A stretch of DNA of 64,000 nt from the NCBI RefSeq assembly GCF_902506265.1, contig NZ_LR733556.1, positions 1,107,106 through 1,171,105 of the forward strand. The letters are read 5' to 3'. The DNA comes from Flavobacterium sp. 9AF (lineage in GTDB: Bacteria; Bacteroidota; Bacteroidia; Flavobacteriales; Flavobacteriaceae). Numbering within the stretch: position 1 is the first letter of the stretch; each line of letters starts with the position of its first letter. The notes under the pieces were generated by a model that was not told the DNA's origin, did not search any database, and saw only the letters and a list, made by a program, of their open reading frames with translations. Both the position numbers and the translations under genes were made by a program. Positions 1 through 7,663 of the stretch are shown piece after piece.

Positions 1-184
1 TTTCAGTAGCTATTACTCCTGAATCTGGTTTTATGTCACCTGCTAAAATCTTCAACATGGTCGATTTTCCAGCACCGTTTTTACCAACAAGACCTACTCT
101 ATCACCAGCACCTAAACGAAAAGTTACTTCTTCAAACAAATACGTTCCACCAAATGAAACCGATAAATTATGTATATTAATCAT
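1..184 (-). CDS. ABC-F family ATP-binding protein, N-terminal part (cut by window edge)
   Basis: Only the first 61 residues are in the window. The protein begins MINIHNLSVSFGGTYLF and carries a Walker A motif GKNGAGKS at residues 34-41, followed by the LKILAG and PDSG pattern typical of ABC ATPases. The start directly on a nucleotide-binding domain, with no membrane segment, fits the ABC-F group (Uup/EttA-like), soluble ATPases that act on ribosomes or DNA and are not transporters. The ATG is divergent from the DUF983 gene 70 bases away. Which ABC-F subgroup it belongs to cannot be told without the second ATPase domain and linker. Confidence 0.8.
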   Translation of the reverse strand, partial: MINIHNLSVSFGGTYLFEEVTFRLGAGDRVGLVGKNGAGKSTMLKILAGDIKPDSGVIATE

Positions 185-253
185 GATAATATTGTTACTA
201 TTGTTACACAAACCCATTCTTACAATTTGTACCTTTGTGTAAATATTTTGCAA

Positions 254-655
254 ATGTTAAAAAAAGGAACGAAAATAAATAGTATTTTAACAGGAACTTG
301 TCCTAAATGTCAAGAAGAGAGTATGTATATGGATAAAAATCCATACAATTTAAATAATATTTACAAAATGCATGAAAAATGCAGTCACTGTCATATCCGT
401 TATAAAATTGAACCTTCTTTTTTTTATGGCGCTATGTATGTGAGTTATGCTGTTGGGATAGCTTTTGCGGTAGCTGCTTTTGTAATTACTAAAGTATTTT
501 TGAATAACAGCCTAATGACTACTTTTTATGCCATTATTGGAACACTCGTAGTTTTTATGCCTTTTATTATGCGCGTATCGAGGAACATTTGGATAAATAT
601 GTTTGTTCATTATGACAAAGATTGGAAAGAAAACTTAAAAGAGGAAACTAAATAA
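254..655 (+). CDS. DUF983 family membrane protein
   Basis: A 133-residue protein starting MLKKGTKINSIL. It has two CxxC pairs near the N terminus (CPKC and CSHC), a likely zinc knuckle, followed by two hydrophobic segments (about residues 60-80 and 87-107) and a charged C-terminal tail. This is the layout of DUF983, a small membrane family with no established function, common in Bacteroidota and Proteobacteria. The reading frame is open further upstream to 170, but the Cys-rich domain and family length favour ATG 254. A TACCTTTG element at 230-237 resembles the flavobacterial -7 box. It converges on the FAD oxidoreductase and their last 8 bases overlap. Confidence 0.8.
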   Translation: MLKKGTKINSILTGTCPKCQEESMYMDKNPYNLNNIYKMHEKCSHCHIRYKIEPSFFYGAMYVSYAVGIAFAVAAFVITKVFLNNSLMTTFYAIIGTLVVFMPFIMRVSRNIWINMFVHYDKDWKENLKEETK

Positions 656-1703
656 GGCTTCTTTTTCTATAAATACGAATGATATCAATTTCTTTCTCTA
701 AATTTTCTCCCAGTACCAAATGATTAAAGAGTTGGTTTGCCAAAAATGGAGCCAACATTACTCCTCTTGTTCCAAGTCCATTTAAAACGTGAATATTTTT
801 ATGTTTGTAATGTGTACCAACTAAAGGTCTTCTATCTTTAACTGTTGGTCTTACACCTGCAAAATGTTCTATTATTTTATAGTCGCAAGTAATCGTTTCT
901 TTCAGTTTTTCGGTTAATTCGTTTTTACCTGCAGTTGTTGGTATATTCGTTTTATCTGTCCAATCATAAGTGGCTCCTACTTTATATTTATCATTTCCTA
1001 TAGGTAAAATAAAAATACTAGATTTAATTGTAACGTCAATTTTTAGATTTGGAGCTTCAATTATTAACAGTTCCCCTTTTGTACCATCAAGAGGTAAATC
1101 ATTAAAATAAGGATTGGCATGCATACCAAAACCTTCTGCGAAAATGATATTTTTATATTTGTCATTCTTATAAAGAATGAAATCATTTGTAATTTCAACT
1201 TCTTCATAATTAAAACGTTCTGAAGTAAACAAATGAGAGGCTTCTAAATAAGAAGCATAAGAAGAAACCAACTTTCTAACATCTAGGTATCCTGTATACA
1301 AAACTTCTCCATAACCATAAGAAGCATTCACAGATGCATATTTATCACCTATAAGTTTGGTAGAAAGAAAATCAGACAAACTAGGCTTATCTGCAGCAGT
1401 GAACCAATCATTTTGTTCTTCAACAGAGGCAAACTTTCTATAAATTGGTATTTTATAATCAAAAGTAGTTTGTAGTTTTTTCTCTAAATTTTCATAAAAA
1501 GGAAAAGCCAATTGCAATTGTTCTTTAGCTTTCCAAACTTCACTAAATCTTTTCAATACAACAGGATTATATAAACCTCCTGCAATACGTGACGAGGGTT
1601 GTGAATTATCATCATAAACCACAAAGGATTTATTATGCTGTTTACACAATTCTGCAAAAGAAACACCAGCAATACCGGCACCAACGATTAAGAAATCTTT
1701 CAT
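648..1703 (-). CDS. FAD-dependent oxidoreductase (DAO family)
   Basis: A 351-residue protein with an N-terminal dinucleotide-binding motif (FLIVGAGIAGVSFAELC, GxGxxG near residues 8-13), followed by an AGGLYNPVV segment and a C-terminal GVRPTVKDRRPLVG and NGLGTRGVMLAP region. This is the pattern of the DAO superfamily (DadA/glycine oxidase fold and the MnmC oxidoreductase domain). It is predicted cytoplasmic and to oxidise a secondary amine, but the substrate cannot be read from the sequence. It is downstream of gldN on the same strand behind a strong terminator, so it is probably transcribed separately. Its stop overlaps the end of the convergent DUF983 gene. Confidence 0.8.
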   Translation of the reverse strand: MKDFLIVGAGIAGVSFAELCKQHNKSFVVYDDNSQPSSRIAGGLYNPVVLKRFSEVWKAKEQLQLAFPFYENLEKKLQTTFDYKIPIYRKFASVEEQNDWFTAADKPSLSDFLSTKLIGDKYASVNASYGYGEVLYTGYLDVRKLVSSYASYLEASHLFTSERFNYEEVEITNDFILYKNDKYKNIIFAEGFGMHANPYFNDLPLDGTKGELLIIEAPNLKIDVTIKSSIFILPIGNDKYKVGATYDWTDKTNIPTTAGKNELTEKLKETITCDYKIIEHFAGVRPTVKDRRPLVGTHYKHKNIHVLNGLGTRGVMLAPFLANQLFNHLVLGENLEKEIDIIRIYRKRSLI

Positions 1704-1708
1704 AACGC

Positions 1709-1750
1709 AAAAATAAAAAAACTCTTATCAAATTAATGATAAGAGTTTAT
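1709..1750 (-). terminator. Rho-independent terminator after gldN
   Basis: A perfect 9-bp stem (ACTCTTATC at 1721-1729 and GATAAGAGT at 1737-1745) with a 7-base loop. On the reverse strand it is followed by a T-rich run down to about 1709. It lies between the gldN stop and the FAD oxidoreductase start and probably ends the gldKLMN transcript. Confidence 0.8.
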
Positions 1751-1773
1751 ATTAAAATTGGAGAAATTTTATA

Positions 1774-2661
1774 TTAATAATTCCACATATCTTGTTCAAA
1801 ATTACGTAGCTTTTCTTTAATGCGTTCCGCTTCTAAAAGTTGCATTTGCGCATTTTCTTTCATGTAATCTTTAATCTGACGATCACCATAAACATTTTCT
1901 TCTTGGTAAATCACAGCGTTAAATCTTCTTGAATTTAACAAGTGATCAAAAGAGAACGGCATAGCAGAATTTTTATTATTAAAAGATTTTGCTTCGTGTA
2001 AAACATCTCTTACAGCAGGAAAGTAAACCCAAAATAATTCAACATCGTCTGGCTCTTCACTATTTAAAGTAAATACGTCTGGAACTACAGGACAAATACC
2101 TAACATACGGTATTTCATTTCTCCTTGTCTTTTGTCAAAATACCAGTATCCAACAGTCTTATAAGCATTAACATGAAACGCTTCAATTTCTTGTTTAACT
2201 ATGTATTCTTCTGGAATAGATTCACCTGCGTTGAAATATTCTCTACCTGCGTCTGTTGTATCAATAAATACAAGAGAGGCTTCAATATCACTAAGCGATT
2301 TTTTCTCAGTAAAATAACTATTGTCATAAACCTCAGTTATTTTACCATCTCTAATAGCATTAATTAAAACATTATAAAGTGGTTGTCTGTCTGGACCTAA
2401 GTCTCCTTCAACAGGAAAATACAATGGAAAATTAACTCTTTCATCTAAATCGATGTATTCCCAAATACGTTTACCCATTAAAACATCTCTATCCATAACA
2501 TAACCATATGGTAATGGTTTGTCATTATCAGCAACTAACTCTGCTTCTGTTTTCTGACCAATTTGATCAGGTGTTTTAGCATTTAAAAGATTAGATTGAG
2601 CAAAAGTAAAAGTAGAACTTAAACCTAATGCAACAACTAACATAAAATTTCTCCAACTCAT
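1774..2661 (-). CDS. gldN: Type IX secretion / gliding motility protein GldN
   Basis: A 295-residue protein with an N-terminal signal peptide ending near TFTFAQS and the GldN family body (PLPYGYVMDRDVLMGKRIWE, LDERVNFPLYFP, YWYFDKRQGEMKYRMLGICP). GldN (PorN in Porphyromonas) is a periplasmic component that forms the ring at the outer membrane together with GldK; it is needed for T9SS secretion and gliding. It is the last gene of a four-gene block in the order gldK-gldL-gldM-gldN, the arrangement known from Flavobacterium johnsoniae, with short gaps and the same strand. A terminator follows directly. Identification is firm from sequence pattern and context. Confidence 0.95.
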   Translation of the reverse strand: MSWRNFMLVVALGLSSTFTFAQSNLLNAKTPDQIGQKTEAELVADNDKPLPYGYVMDRDVLMGKRIWEYIDLDERVNFPLYFPVEGDLGPDRQPLYNVLINAIRDGKITEVYDNSYFTEKKSLSDIEASLVFIDTTDAGREYFNAGESIPEEYIVKQEIEAFHVNAYKTVGYWYFDKRQGEMKYRMLGICPVVPDVFTLNSEEPDDVELFWVYFPAVRDVLHEAKSFNNKNSAMPFSFDHLLNSRRFNAVIYQEENVYGDRQIKDYMKENAQMQLLEAERIKEKLRNFEQDMWNY

Positions 2662-2705
2662 CTTTTCTAATTTTTAGTTTAATGAATAAACCCTTTGAAA
2701 ACTTC

Positions 2706-4241
2706 TTATTTAATTTCGAAAGTACAAGGAGCCGTTTTCTTCATCATGATAGAACTACCTTGTAATCTTGTTTTAATTTCAGAAATGATAATTACATCAC
2801 CTCTACTTGCTTTACCAATTGCGGCTTTAGCTCTTGCATCCATTCTGTTTCCAGAAACAACAATAGTTGGTTGACCAGGTACTTTAATATTGAAACCAGT
2901 TACGTCAATATTTAAGTCGAAATCAAAATCATCTAATTCAGCAGTTACTGTTGAAACTTCTAAACTTGATTTTGGCCCTTCTGCAGCAACTTCTTTACGA
3001 ATTTTACCTTGTGGTCCAGGAATGTCTTTGATACGAAATACTTTTTTATCAGAAACTGCTTTCCCATCAGGAAGTTTAGCATTAACATTGATTACAACTT
3101 CTCTTCCTGCACCAGGACTCATGTTGTATTTTCCAACACCAGAACCTTTAGATAATCCTGCAGCAGATGCAGTTACATCGCTATCAGAAACACCAGCAAA
3201 TGAAATTGTCATAGGGTTAACAACACCTCTATAAACCACATTCATTTTATCAGCAGAAATTGTAGCAGAATTTGGTCTTGGTACAACTACATATTTACCT
3301 TCAAACTTCAAAGGAATTTCTTTTCCATCTTCTAAAAAGCCAAACTCTCCAGAAATATTTTGTTCACCAATTCCACCTGCTGTCATAGATATTAATGCTT
3401 GACCATTTTCAATTTTACCAGGTCCTTTGAAAGATGTTGGTTGCGTATTAGCATCATATCTTCCTAATACAACTTTACCTGTAACTTGTTCACCTTGAAA
3501 ATATGCATTTTTATCTAAAACTACAATAGCTTGGAAATTTTTCATAGAAGCAGCTGATTTTAAAGCATTTCCTAAGAATAAGTTATACGCACCAGCTTCA
3601 GTATTTTTAACATCATTTTGCATAGAAGTTATAAAAGTTAAAGTAGATACAGCAGGAAAACCTTTTGCTTTATAATCAAGAAATTTTAATTTAACACCTT
3701 CTCTATTTGTTATATCAGCTGTTGAAAATTTCTTTTCAATTTCTTTAATAAAAGGAATATATTTCACATCAGTTCCTAATACTTTCTTGATATCAGCAAC
3801 ATAATTATCTATCTTAGTCACAATTTCTTGACCTCTTGGGCTATATCCATCTCCTTTGAACCATTTTTCATCTATCGTAGATTTATCCATAGCTTCAAAA
3901 GGAAATTTACCTGTTTTAGGATCAACTTTAAAACCTTCAGTAACTTCTTTTTTAACTGATTCTAAGAATGTATTGAATTCATTCGAAATTTTAGATACTT
4001 CTCTTGCTTTTTTTGCAGATTCAGCATATTTTGCTGGTTCATCAGATGCTTTTGTATCTAAAGCTGCTAATAAAGTTTCATTTGATTGATTTGTAAGTTT
4101 ATTTGACTCATCAAATTTGTCATTGAAATTTCCAAAAGCAGTTAATACTTCTTTTGACATATTTAATGCCAACATTGCGATGAAAACCAAGTACATCAGG
4201 TTAATCATCTTCTGTCTAGGGGTTAGTTTTCCTCCTGCCAT
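2706..4241 (-). CDS. gldM: Type IX secretion / gliding motor protein GldM
   Basis: A 511-residue protein that begins MAGGKLTPRQKMINLMYLVF, with a single N-terminal transmembrane helix (about residues 12-34) and a long periplasmic part made of repeated beta domains. GldM (PorM) pairs with GldL to form the proton-driven rotary motor of the T9SS and gliding machine, its periplasmic shaft reaching toward the GldK/GldN ring. Length and N-terminal sequence match the family. The gap to gldN is 44 bases and to gldL 57 bases, so the block is probably one transcript. Nothing unusual was seen. Confidence 0.95.
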   Translation of the reverse strand: MAGGKLTPRQKMINLMYLVFIAMLALNMSKEVLTAFGNFNDKFDESNKLTNQSNETLLAALDTKASDEPAKYAESAKKAREVSKISNEFNTFLESVKKEVTEGFKVDPKTGKFPFEAMDKSTIDEKWFKGDGYSPRGQEIVTKIDNYVADIKKVLGTDVKYIPFIKEIEKKFSTADITNREGVKLKFLDYKAKGFPAVSTLTFITSMQNDVKNTEAGAYNLFLGNALKSAASMKNFQAIVVLDKNAYFQGEQVTGKVVLGRYDANTQPTSFKGPGKIENGQALISMTAGGIGEQNISGEFGFLEDGKEIPLKFEGKYVVVPRPNSATISADKMNVVYRGVVNPMTISFAGVSDSDVTASAAGLSKGSGVGKYNMSPGAGREVVINVNAKLPDGKAVSDKKVFRIKDIPGPQGKIRKEVAAEGPKSSLEVSTVTAELDDFDFDLNIDVTGFNIKVPGQPTIVVSGNRMDARAKAAIGKASRGDVIIISEIKTRLQGSSIMMKKTAPCTFEIK

Positions 4242-4298
4242 TTTTTAAATTAGTTTTTTTAAATTAATAATTTTGGTTAATTAAATTGATAAAACTAA

Positions 4299-4931
4299 TT
4301 ATCCTCTATTGTTCATCGCAGAAAGCATACCTCCATAAACTGCATTTAAAGATGCGATGTTAGAAGTCATAGACTGCATTTGCTCTTTTAATTTAGCTGC
4401 ATTATCAGCAATTTCTTTGTTAGCCTCAGCGTTTCTAGTTGCACTTTCTAACTGCACTTTGTATAAGCTATTTAAAGCTTCCATCTGTGCAGCTGCTTGT
4501 GACATTTCTTCAGAATATTTCTTTTGAGAAGCGATTGAATCTACTGTTGGAGAAATACTTTTTGCAGCACCTTCAAAGTTTCTAATGCTACTACCAAGAC
4601 TTTCCATTAAAGCACCATCAATTTTAGCTTCTTTAAGCATGTTGTCTAATTTTTGAGACAATAAACCTTGAGCATCAGTTGGATTTTCCTTTTTCTTTTT
4701 ATCTCCAGCTTCTCCACCAGCTAATTCTGGATAAACCAAAGACCAGTCTAAATCTTTTTCAGGTGCATCAAATGCAGATAAAGCAAAGATACCAGCTTCT
4801 GTTACTAATCCTACAATTAACATGATATCAGCTCCATGCCAATGTTGAAGTTTAAATAAAGCTCCAACGATTACAACTGCTGCTCCCATTCCATAAAGGA
4901 AATTCATCATTCTTTTACTTAAAAATGCCAT
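4299..4931 (-). CDS. gldL: Type IX secretion / gliding motor protein GldL
   Basis: A 210-residue inner-membrane protein with two N-terminal transmembrane helices (about residues 9-29 and 34-53) and a cytoplasmic C-terminal part with long Ala/Gln/Glu-rich helices. GldL (PorL) is the motor stator subunit that uses the proton gradient together with GldM. Lys27 in helix 1 and Glu45 in helix 2 appear to match the charged intramembrane pair reported as needed in F. johnsoniae (Lys27/Glu49 as I recall); the loop here seems a few residues shorter. The sequence begins MAFLSKRMMNFLYGMGAAVV, close to other GldL proteins. Confidence 0.95.
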   Translation of the reverse strand: MAFLSKRMMNFLYGMGAAVVIVGALFKLQHWHGADIMLIVGLVTEAGIFALSAFDAPEKDLDWSLVYPELAGGEAGDKKKKENPTDAQGLLSQKLDNMLKEAKIDGALMESLGSSIRNFEGAAKSISPTVDSIASQKKYSEEMSQAAAQMEALNSLYKVQLESATRNAEANKEIADNAAKLKEQMQSMTSNIASLNAVYGGMLSAMNNRG

Positions 4932-4986
4932 AATAAATAATTTTAGTTAGTTAAGTTTAATTTATAATTTAAAAATTGGTTATACA

Positions 4987-6363
4987 TTATTTAGGACTAG
5001 TTGCTGTAGCTGCAGTTCCCATATAGTCTTGAACAGTTCTAAAACCTATGTAACTTCTAGCTGAATCTGCATATTCATAATCACGTGTTGACACTTGTAA
5101 AAAGTAAGCCACATCTTTCCATGAACCACCACGAACAACTTTTCTTTGATTTTTTCTATCAGCAACGTTAGGATTCATTGTAGAAACGAATTCGTAAGCC
5201 GTTACATCATATGCTGATTCAGTCCATTCTGACACATTTCCAGCCATATTGTAAAGATTAAAATTGTTTGGTTCATATGATTTTGCCTCAACAGTATAAA
5301 GAGCACCATCAGCAGCATAATCACCTCTATTAGGCTTGAAGTTTGCCATAAAACAACCTCTATCATTTTTTGCATAAGGACCACCCCAAGGGAAAGCACC
5401 TGACTCTAAACCACCTCTAGCAGCATATTCCCATTCCGCTTCAGTTGGTAATCTGAAAGAATTTACTTGATCTCTTCCTTTTTTCTTCTTAATATAAGAA
5501 TTTTTATATAAAGTTCTCCAAGCACAAAAAGCTTTTGCTTGATTCCAAGTAACACCAACTACAGGATACTCTGCATATGCTTGATGCCAAAAATAGTCAT
5601 TATGCATAGGTTCATTGTAAGAATAAGCAAAATCTTTAATCCAAACTGTAGTATCTGGATATATTTCAATTGGTTTAGCTTCTTCATACAAACCTTTTCT
5701 ACCTTTTTTAGTTACAGATTTATTCCAATCAACTTCTCTATATCTAAATTTCAATTTAGAAACATCAATCGTTTTTAACCCATTATACGATTCTGATTCT
5801 GGAAGATACATTGAATCCATAACCTCAACATAATACTCATCTGGGTATTTTTGTGGATCATTGATTAATTTCGCCTTTTTATTTAACTTTCTATTAGCAT
5901 AATCATCATCTTCAGTACCGATACTGTAATAATTTTCATACATATATTTGTCGTAAGGTGACATTTCTTCTACATTAGCATCTGCAAAAGCATAATCGCC
6001 AATTCCTCCATCTGAACCTTCAGCACCTCCTTGACCCACTTCGTCAGCTAACATTGCTAATCTAGTTCTGATTGTAGAATCTTTCACCCATTCTACAAAC
6101 TGCCTGTACTCTGAATTAGTAATTTCAGTCTCATCCATGTAAAATGATCGCACAGTAACTGTCTTAGTAGGAGCGTCCTGAATACTAGCCAAATCATCAT
6201 CTGATTTACCAAGAATAAATGCACCTCCTGGTACTAATGTCATTCCATAAGGTTTCTCAGGATGCCATTTTTTTCCTTTTACACCTACTAGTTCACCTCT
6301 ATCGCCTTTACCACAACTGGCAAACAATGATAAGATTGCTGTAAATACAACTAACTTCTTCAT
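4987..6363 (-). CDS. gldK: Type IX secretion / gliding lipoprotein GldK
   Basis: A 458-residue outer-membrane lipoprotein: signal peptide with lipobox FASC (Cys17), then a formylglycine-generating-enzyme-like (sulfatase-modifying factor) fold marked by FRLPTEAEWEYAARGG, NVSEWTESAY and VVRGGSW. In T9SS proteins this fold is structural, not catalytic. GldK (PorK) forms the large periplasmic ring with GldN under the outer membrane. It is the first gene of gldKLMN, with a matching flavobacterial promoter upstream at 6401-6431. The 145-base gap to the arginase-like gene holds that promoter. Confidence 0.95.
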   Translation of the reverse strand: MKKLVVFTAILSLFASCGKGDRGELVGVKGKKWHPEKPYGMTLVPGGAFILGKSDDDLASIQDAPTKTVTVRSFYMDETEITNSEYRQFVEWVKDSTIRTRLAMLADEVGQGGAEGSDGGIGDYAFADANVEEMSPYDKYMYENYYSIGTEDDDYANRKLNKKAKLINDPQKYPDEYYVEVMDSMYLPESESYNGLKTIDVSKLKFRYREVDWNKSVTKKGRKGLYEEAKPIEIYPDTTVWIKDFAYSYNEPMHNDYFWHQAYAEYPVVGVTWNQAKAFCAWRTLYKNSYIKKKKGRDQVNSFRLPTEAEWEYAARGGLESGAFPWGGPYAKNDRGCFMANFKPNRGDYAADGALYTVEAKSYEPNNFNLYNMAGNVSEWTESAYDVTAYEFVSTMNPNVADRKNQRKVVRGGSWKDVAYFLQVSTRDYEYADSARSYIGFRTVQDYMGTAATATSPK

Positions 6364-6400
6364 ATAAATTTGGGTTAATATAATTTCACTTTTAAGGGCG

Positions 6401-6431
6401 TAAACCTATTCAATAATTTTGAAAAAAACAA
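6401..6431 (-). promoter_or_regulatory. Candidate promoter of gldKLMN
   Basis: On the reverse strand a TTG (6431-6429) is followed after 20 bases by TAGGTTTA (6408-6401). This matches the Bacteroidota promoter pattern TTG, 17-23 bases, TAnnTTTG except for the last base. It lies 38 bases before the gldK start codon. Confidence 0.45.
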
Positions 6432-6508
6432 TTTTTTTGAAATATTTCTTAAAAAAATATTAAAATGAGCATTCAAAAAAGCTGTTTAAGCTTCGTTTTA
6501 TCTATGAT

Positions 6509-7657
6509 TTACAATAAATTACGTCGATATGCCTTCCACCATCTACTTGGAATTTCTTGTTCACAAGCGGCCAAATAATCATCATATGTGCAAGGTAATA
6601 ACGTATTTCTTTTCAATTTATTATTCGCATTTGATAAAAAAGGTATTTCAATCCACCATCTTTCTGTTTTATTGCTTTTAAAAAACACTAATTCTTCCTC
6701 TTCTACTAACACAATATACTTTAAATAATTTTCTTTTGTACCAAAAGGATACTCTTTAGATCTAAAACAAAATCCTTCAATAAAATACCAAATCATTTGT
6801 GCTATTAATACCGATTCTTTTTCAGAAAACCAAGAATTAAAAACCCCAAAAGTAGAGACTTTATCACTTATTCCAGAATATCTAGCTAAGGTACATATTT
6901 CTTTTCCGTCAAATCCGTTAGGATTAAATACTCCATTCCTACCCGAATAAGAGGATTGAACCGCATTCATATCTATACTGACCAAATCTGCATCTCTAAA
7001 AACAGGCTCAGCAATAGCTATTTTATTTGACACCTCTCCTAATCGATAAGCATCAAAATACAATTTTTCAATTAGATCAATTTCTTCTTGTGAATTATAA
7101 TAAGTTTGGAATCCAATATTACTATAATTAAATAGATTATTGGGTTCTTCAACAATAATTCTAGTCAAATATGATTCTTCCAAAGAGCCTTTTTCTTTTG
7201 CAAAATCAAATTTACTATCAATCGTAACTAAATTGACCATCTGATCTAAATTATCATAAGCTCGATAAAGTGGAAAAGTTAAATCATGACTTCCTCCTAT
7301 AATTATAGGTATTATTTTTTTTCTTACTAAATCTTCGTTTACTGATTTTATTAAAAAATAAGTATCTTCTATTGTTTCTCCAAATCGAATATTACCTAAA
7401 TCTGCAATAGAAACATTCCAATTACCTGGAAAAAGAGCATAGATTTTTTTTCTAAAATTATCAAACCCCTGAAATTCTATTTCAGCCTCAGTCCCTCTGT
7501 ATTCATTAACACAAATTATTGCAAGAGCAATTTGGTCTAAATCTGGAAATTCTTCTTTGGTATGAAAAAAAACTTTTTTACCTAACGATTGACTAGGTAA
7601 ATTATCCTTATATTTAATGAAAGATTCACTTACTGGTTCTAGGAAATCAAAAACCAT
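6509..7657 (-). CDS. Arginase/formimidoylglutamase-fold protein with degenerate metal site
   Basis: A 382-residue protein of the ureohydrolase (arginase/agmatinase/formimidoylglutamase) fold, recognised by IIIGGSHDLTFPLYRA (the GGxHD motif). In active members the second motif is DAHxD and the third SxDxDxxDP, which together supply the ligands of two manganese ions. Here the second reads DSKFD (His to Lys) and the third SIDMNAV (second Asp to Asn), so two metal ligands are replaced. Enzymatic hydrolysis is therefore doubtful. It sits between topA and gldK, 6 bases after topA on the same strand, a placement I recall from other flavobacteria. A role linked to the cell envelope or gliding is speculation. 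Confidence 0.75.
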   Translation of the reverse strand: MVFDFLEPVSESFIKYKDNLPSQSLGKKVFFHTKEEFPDLDQIALAIICVNEYRGTEAEIEFQGFDNFRKKIYALFPGNWNVSIADLGNIRFGETIEDTYFLIKSVNEDLVRKKIIPIIIGGSHDLTFPLYRAYDNLDQMVNLVTIDSKFDFAKEKGSLEESYLTRIIVEEPNNLFNYSNIGFQTYYNSQEEIDLIEKLYFDAYRLGEVSNKIAIAEPVFRDADLVSIDMNAVQSSYSGRNGVFNPNGFDGKEICTLARYSGISDKVSTFGVFNSWFSEKESVLIAQMIWYFIEGFCFRSKEYPFGTKENYLKYIVLVEEEELVFFKSNKTERWWIEIPFLSNANNKLKRNTLLPCTYDDYLAACEQEIPSRWWKAYRRNLL

Positions 7658-7663
7658 TATACT

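Noticed and set aside
33-242. 69-codon forward frame at the window start
   Set aside because: Antisense of the ABC-F ATPase, whose Walker A motif identifies the real coding strand.
2890-3234. 114-codon forward frame inside gldM
   Set aside because: Shadow frame of the well-supported gldM gene on the other strand, low complexity, no start signal.
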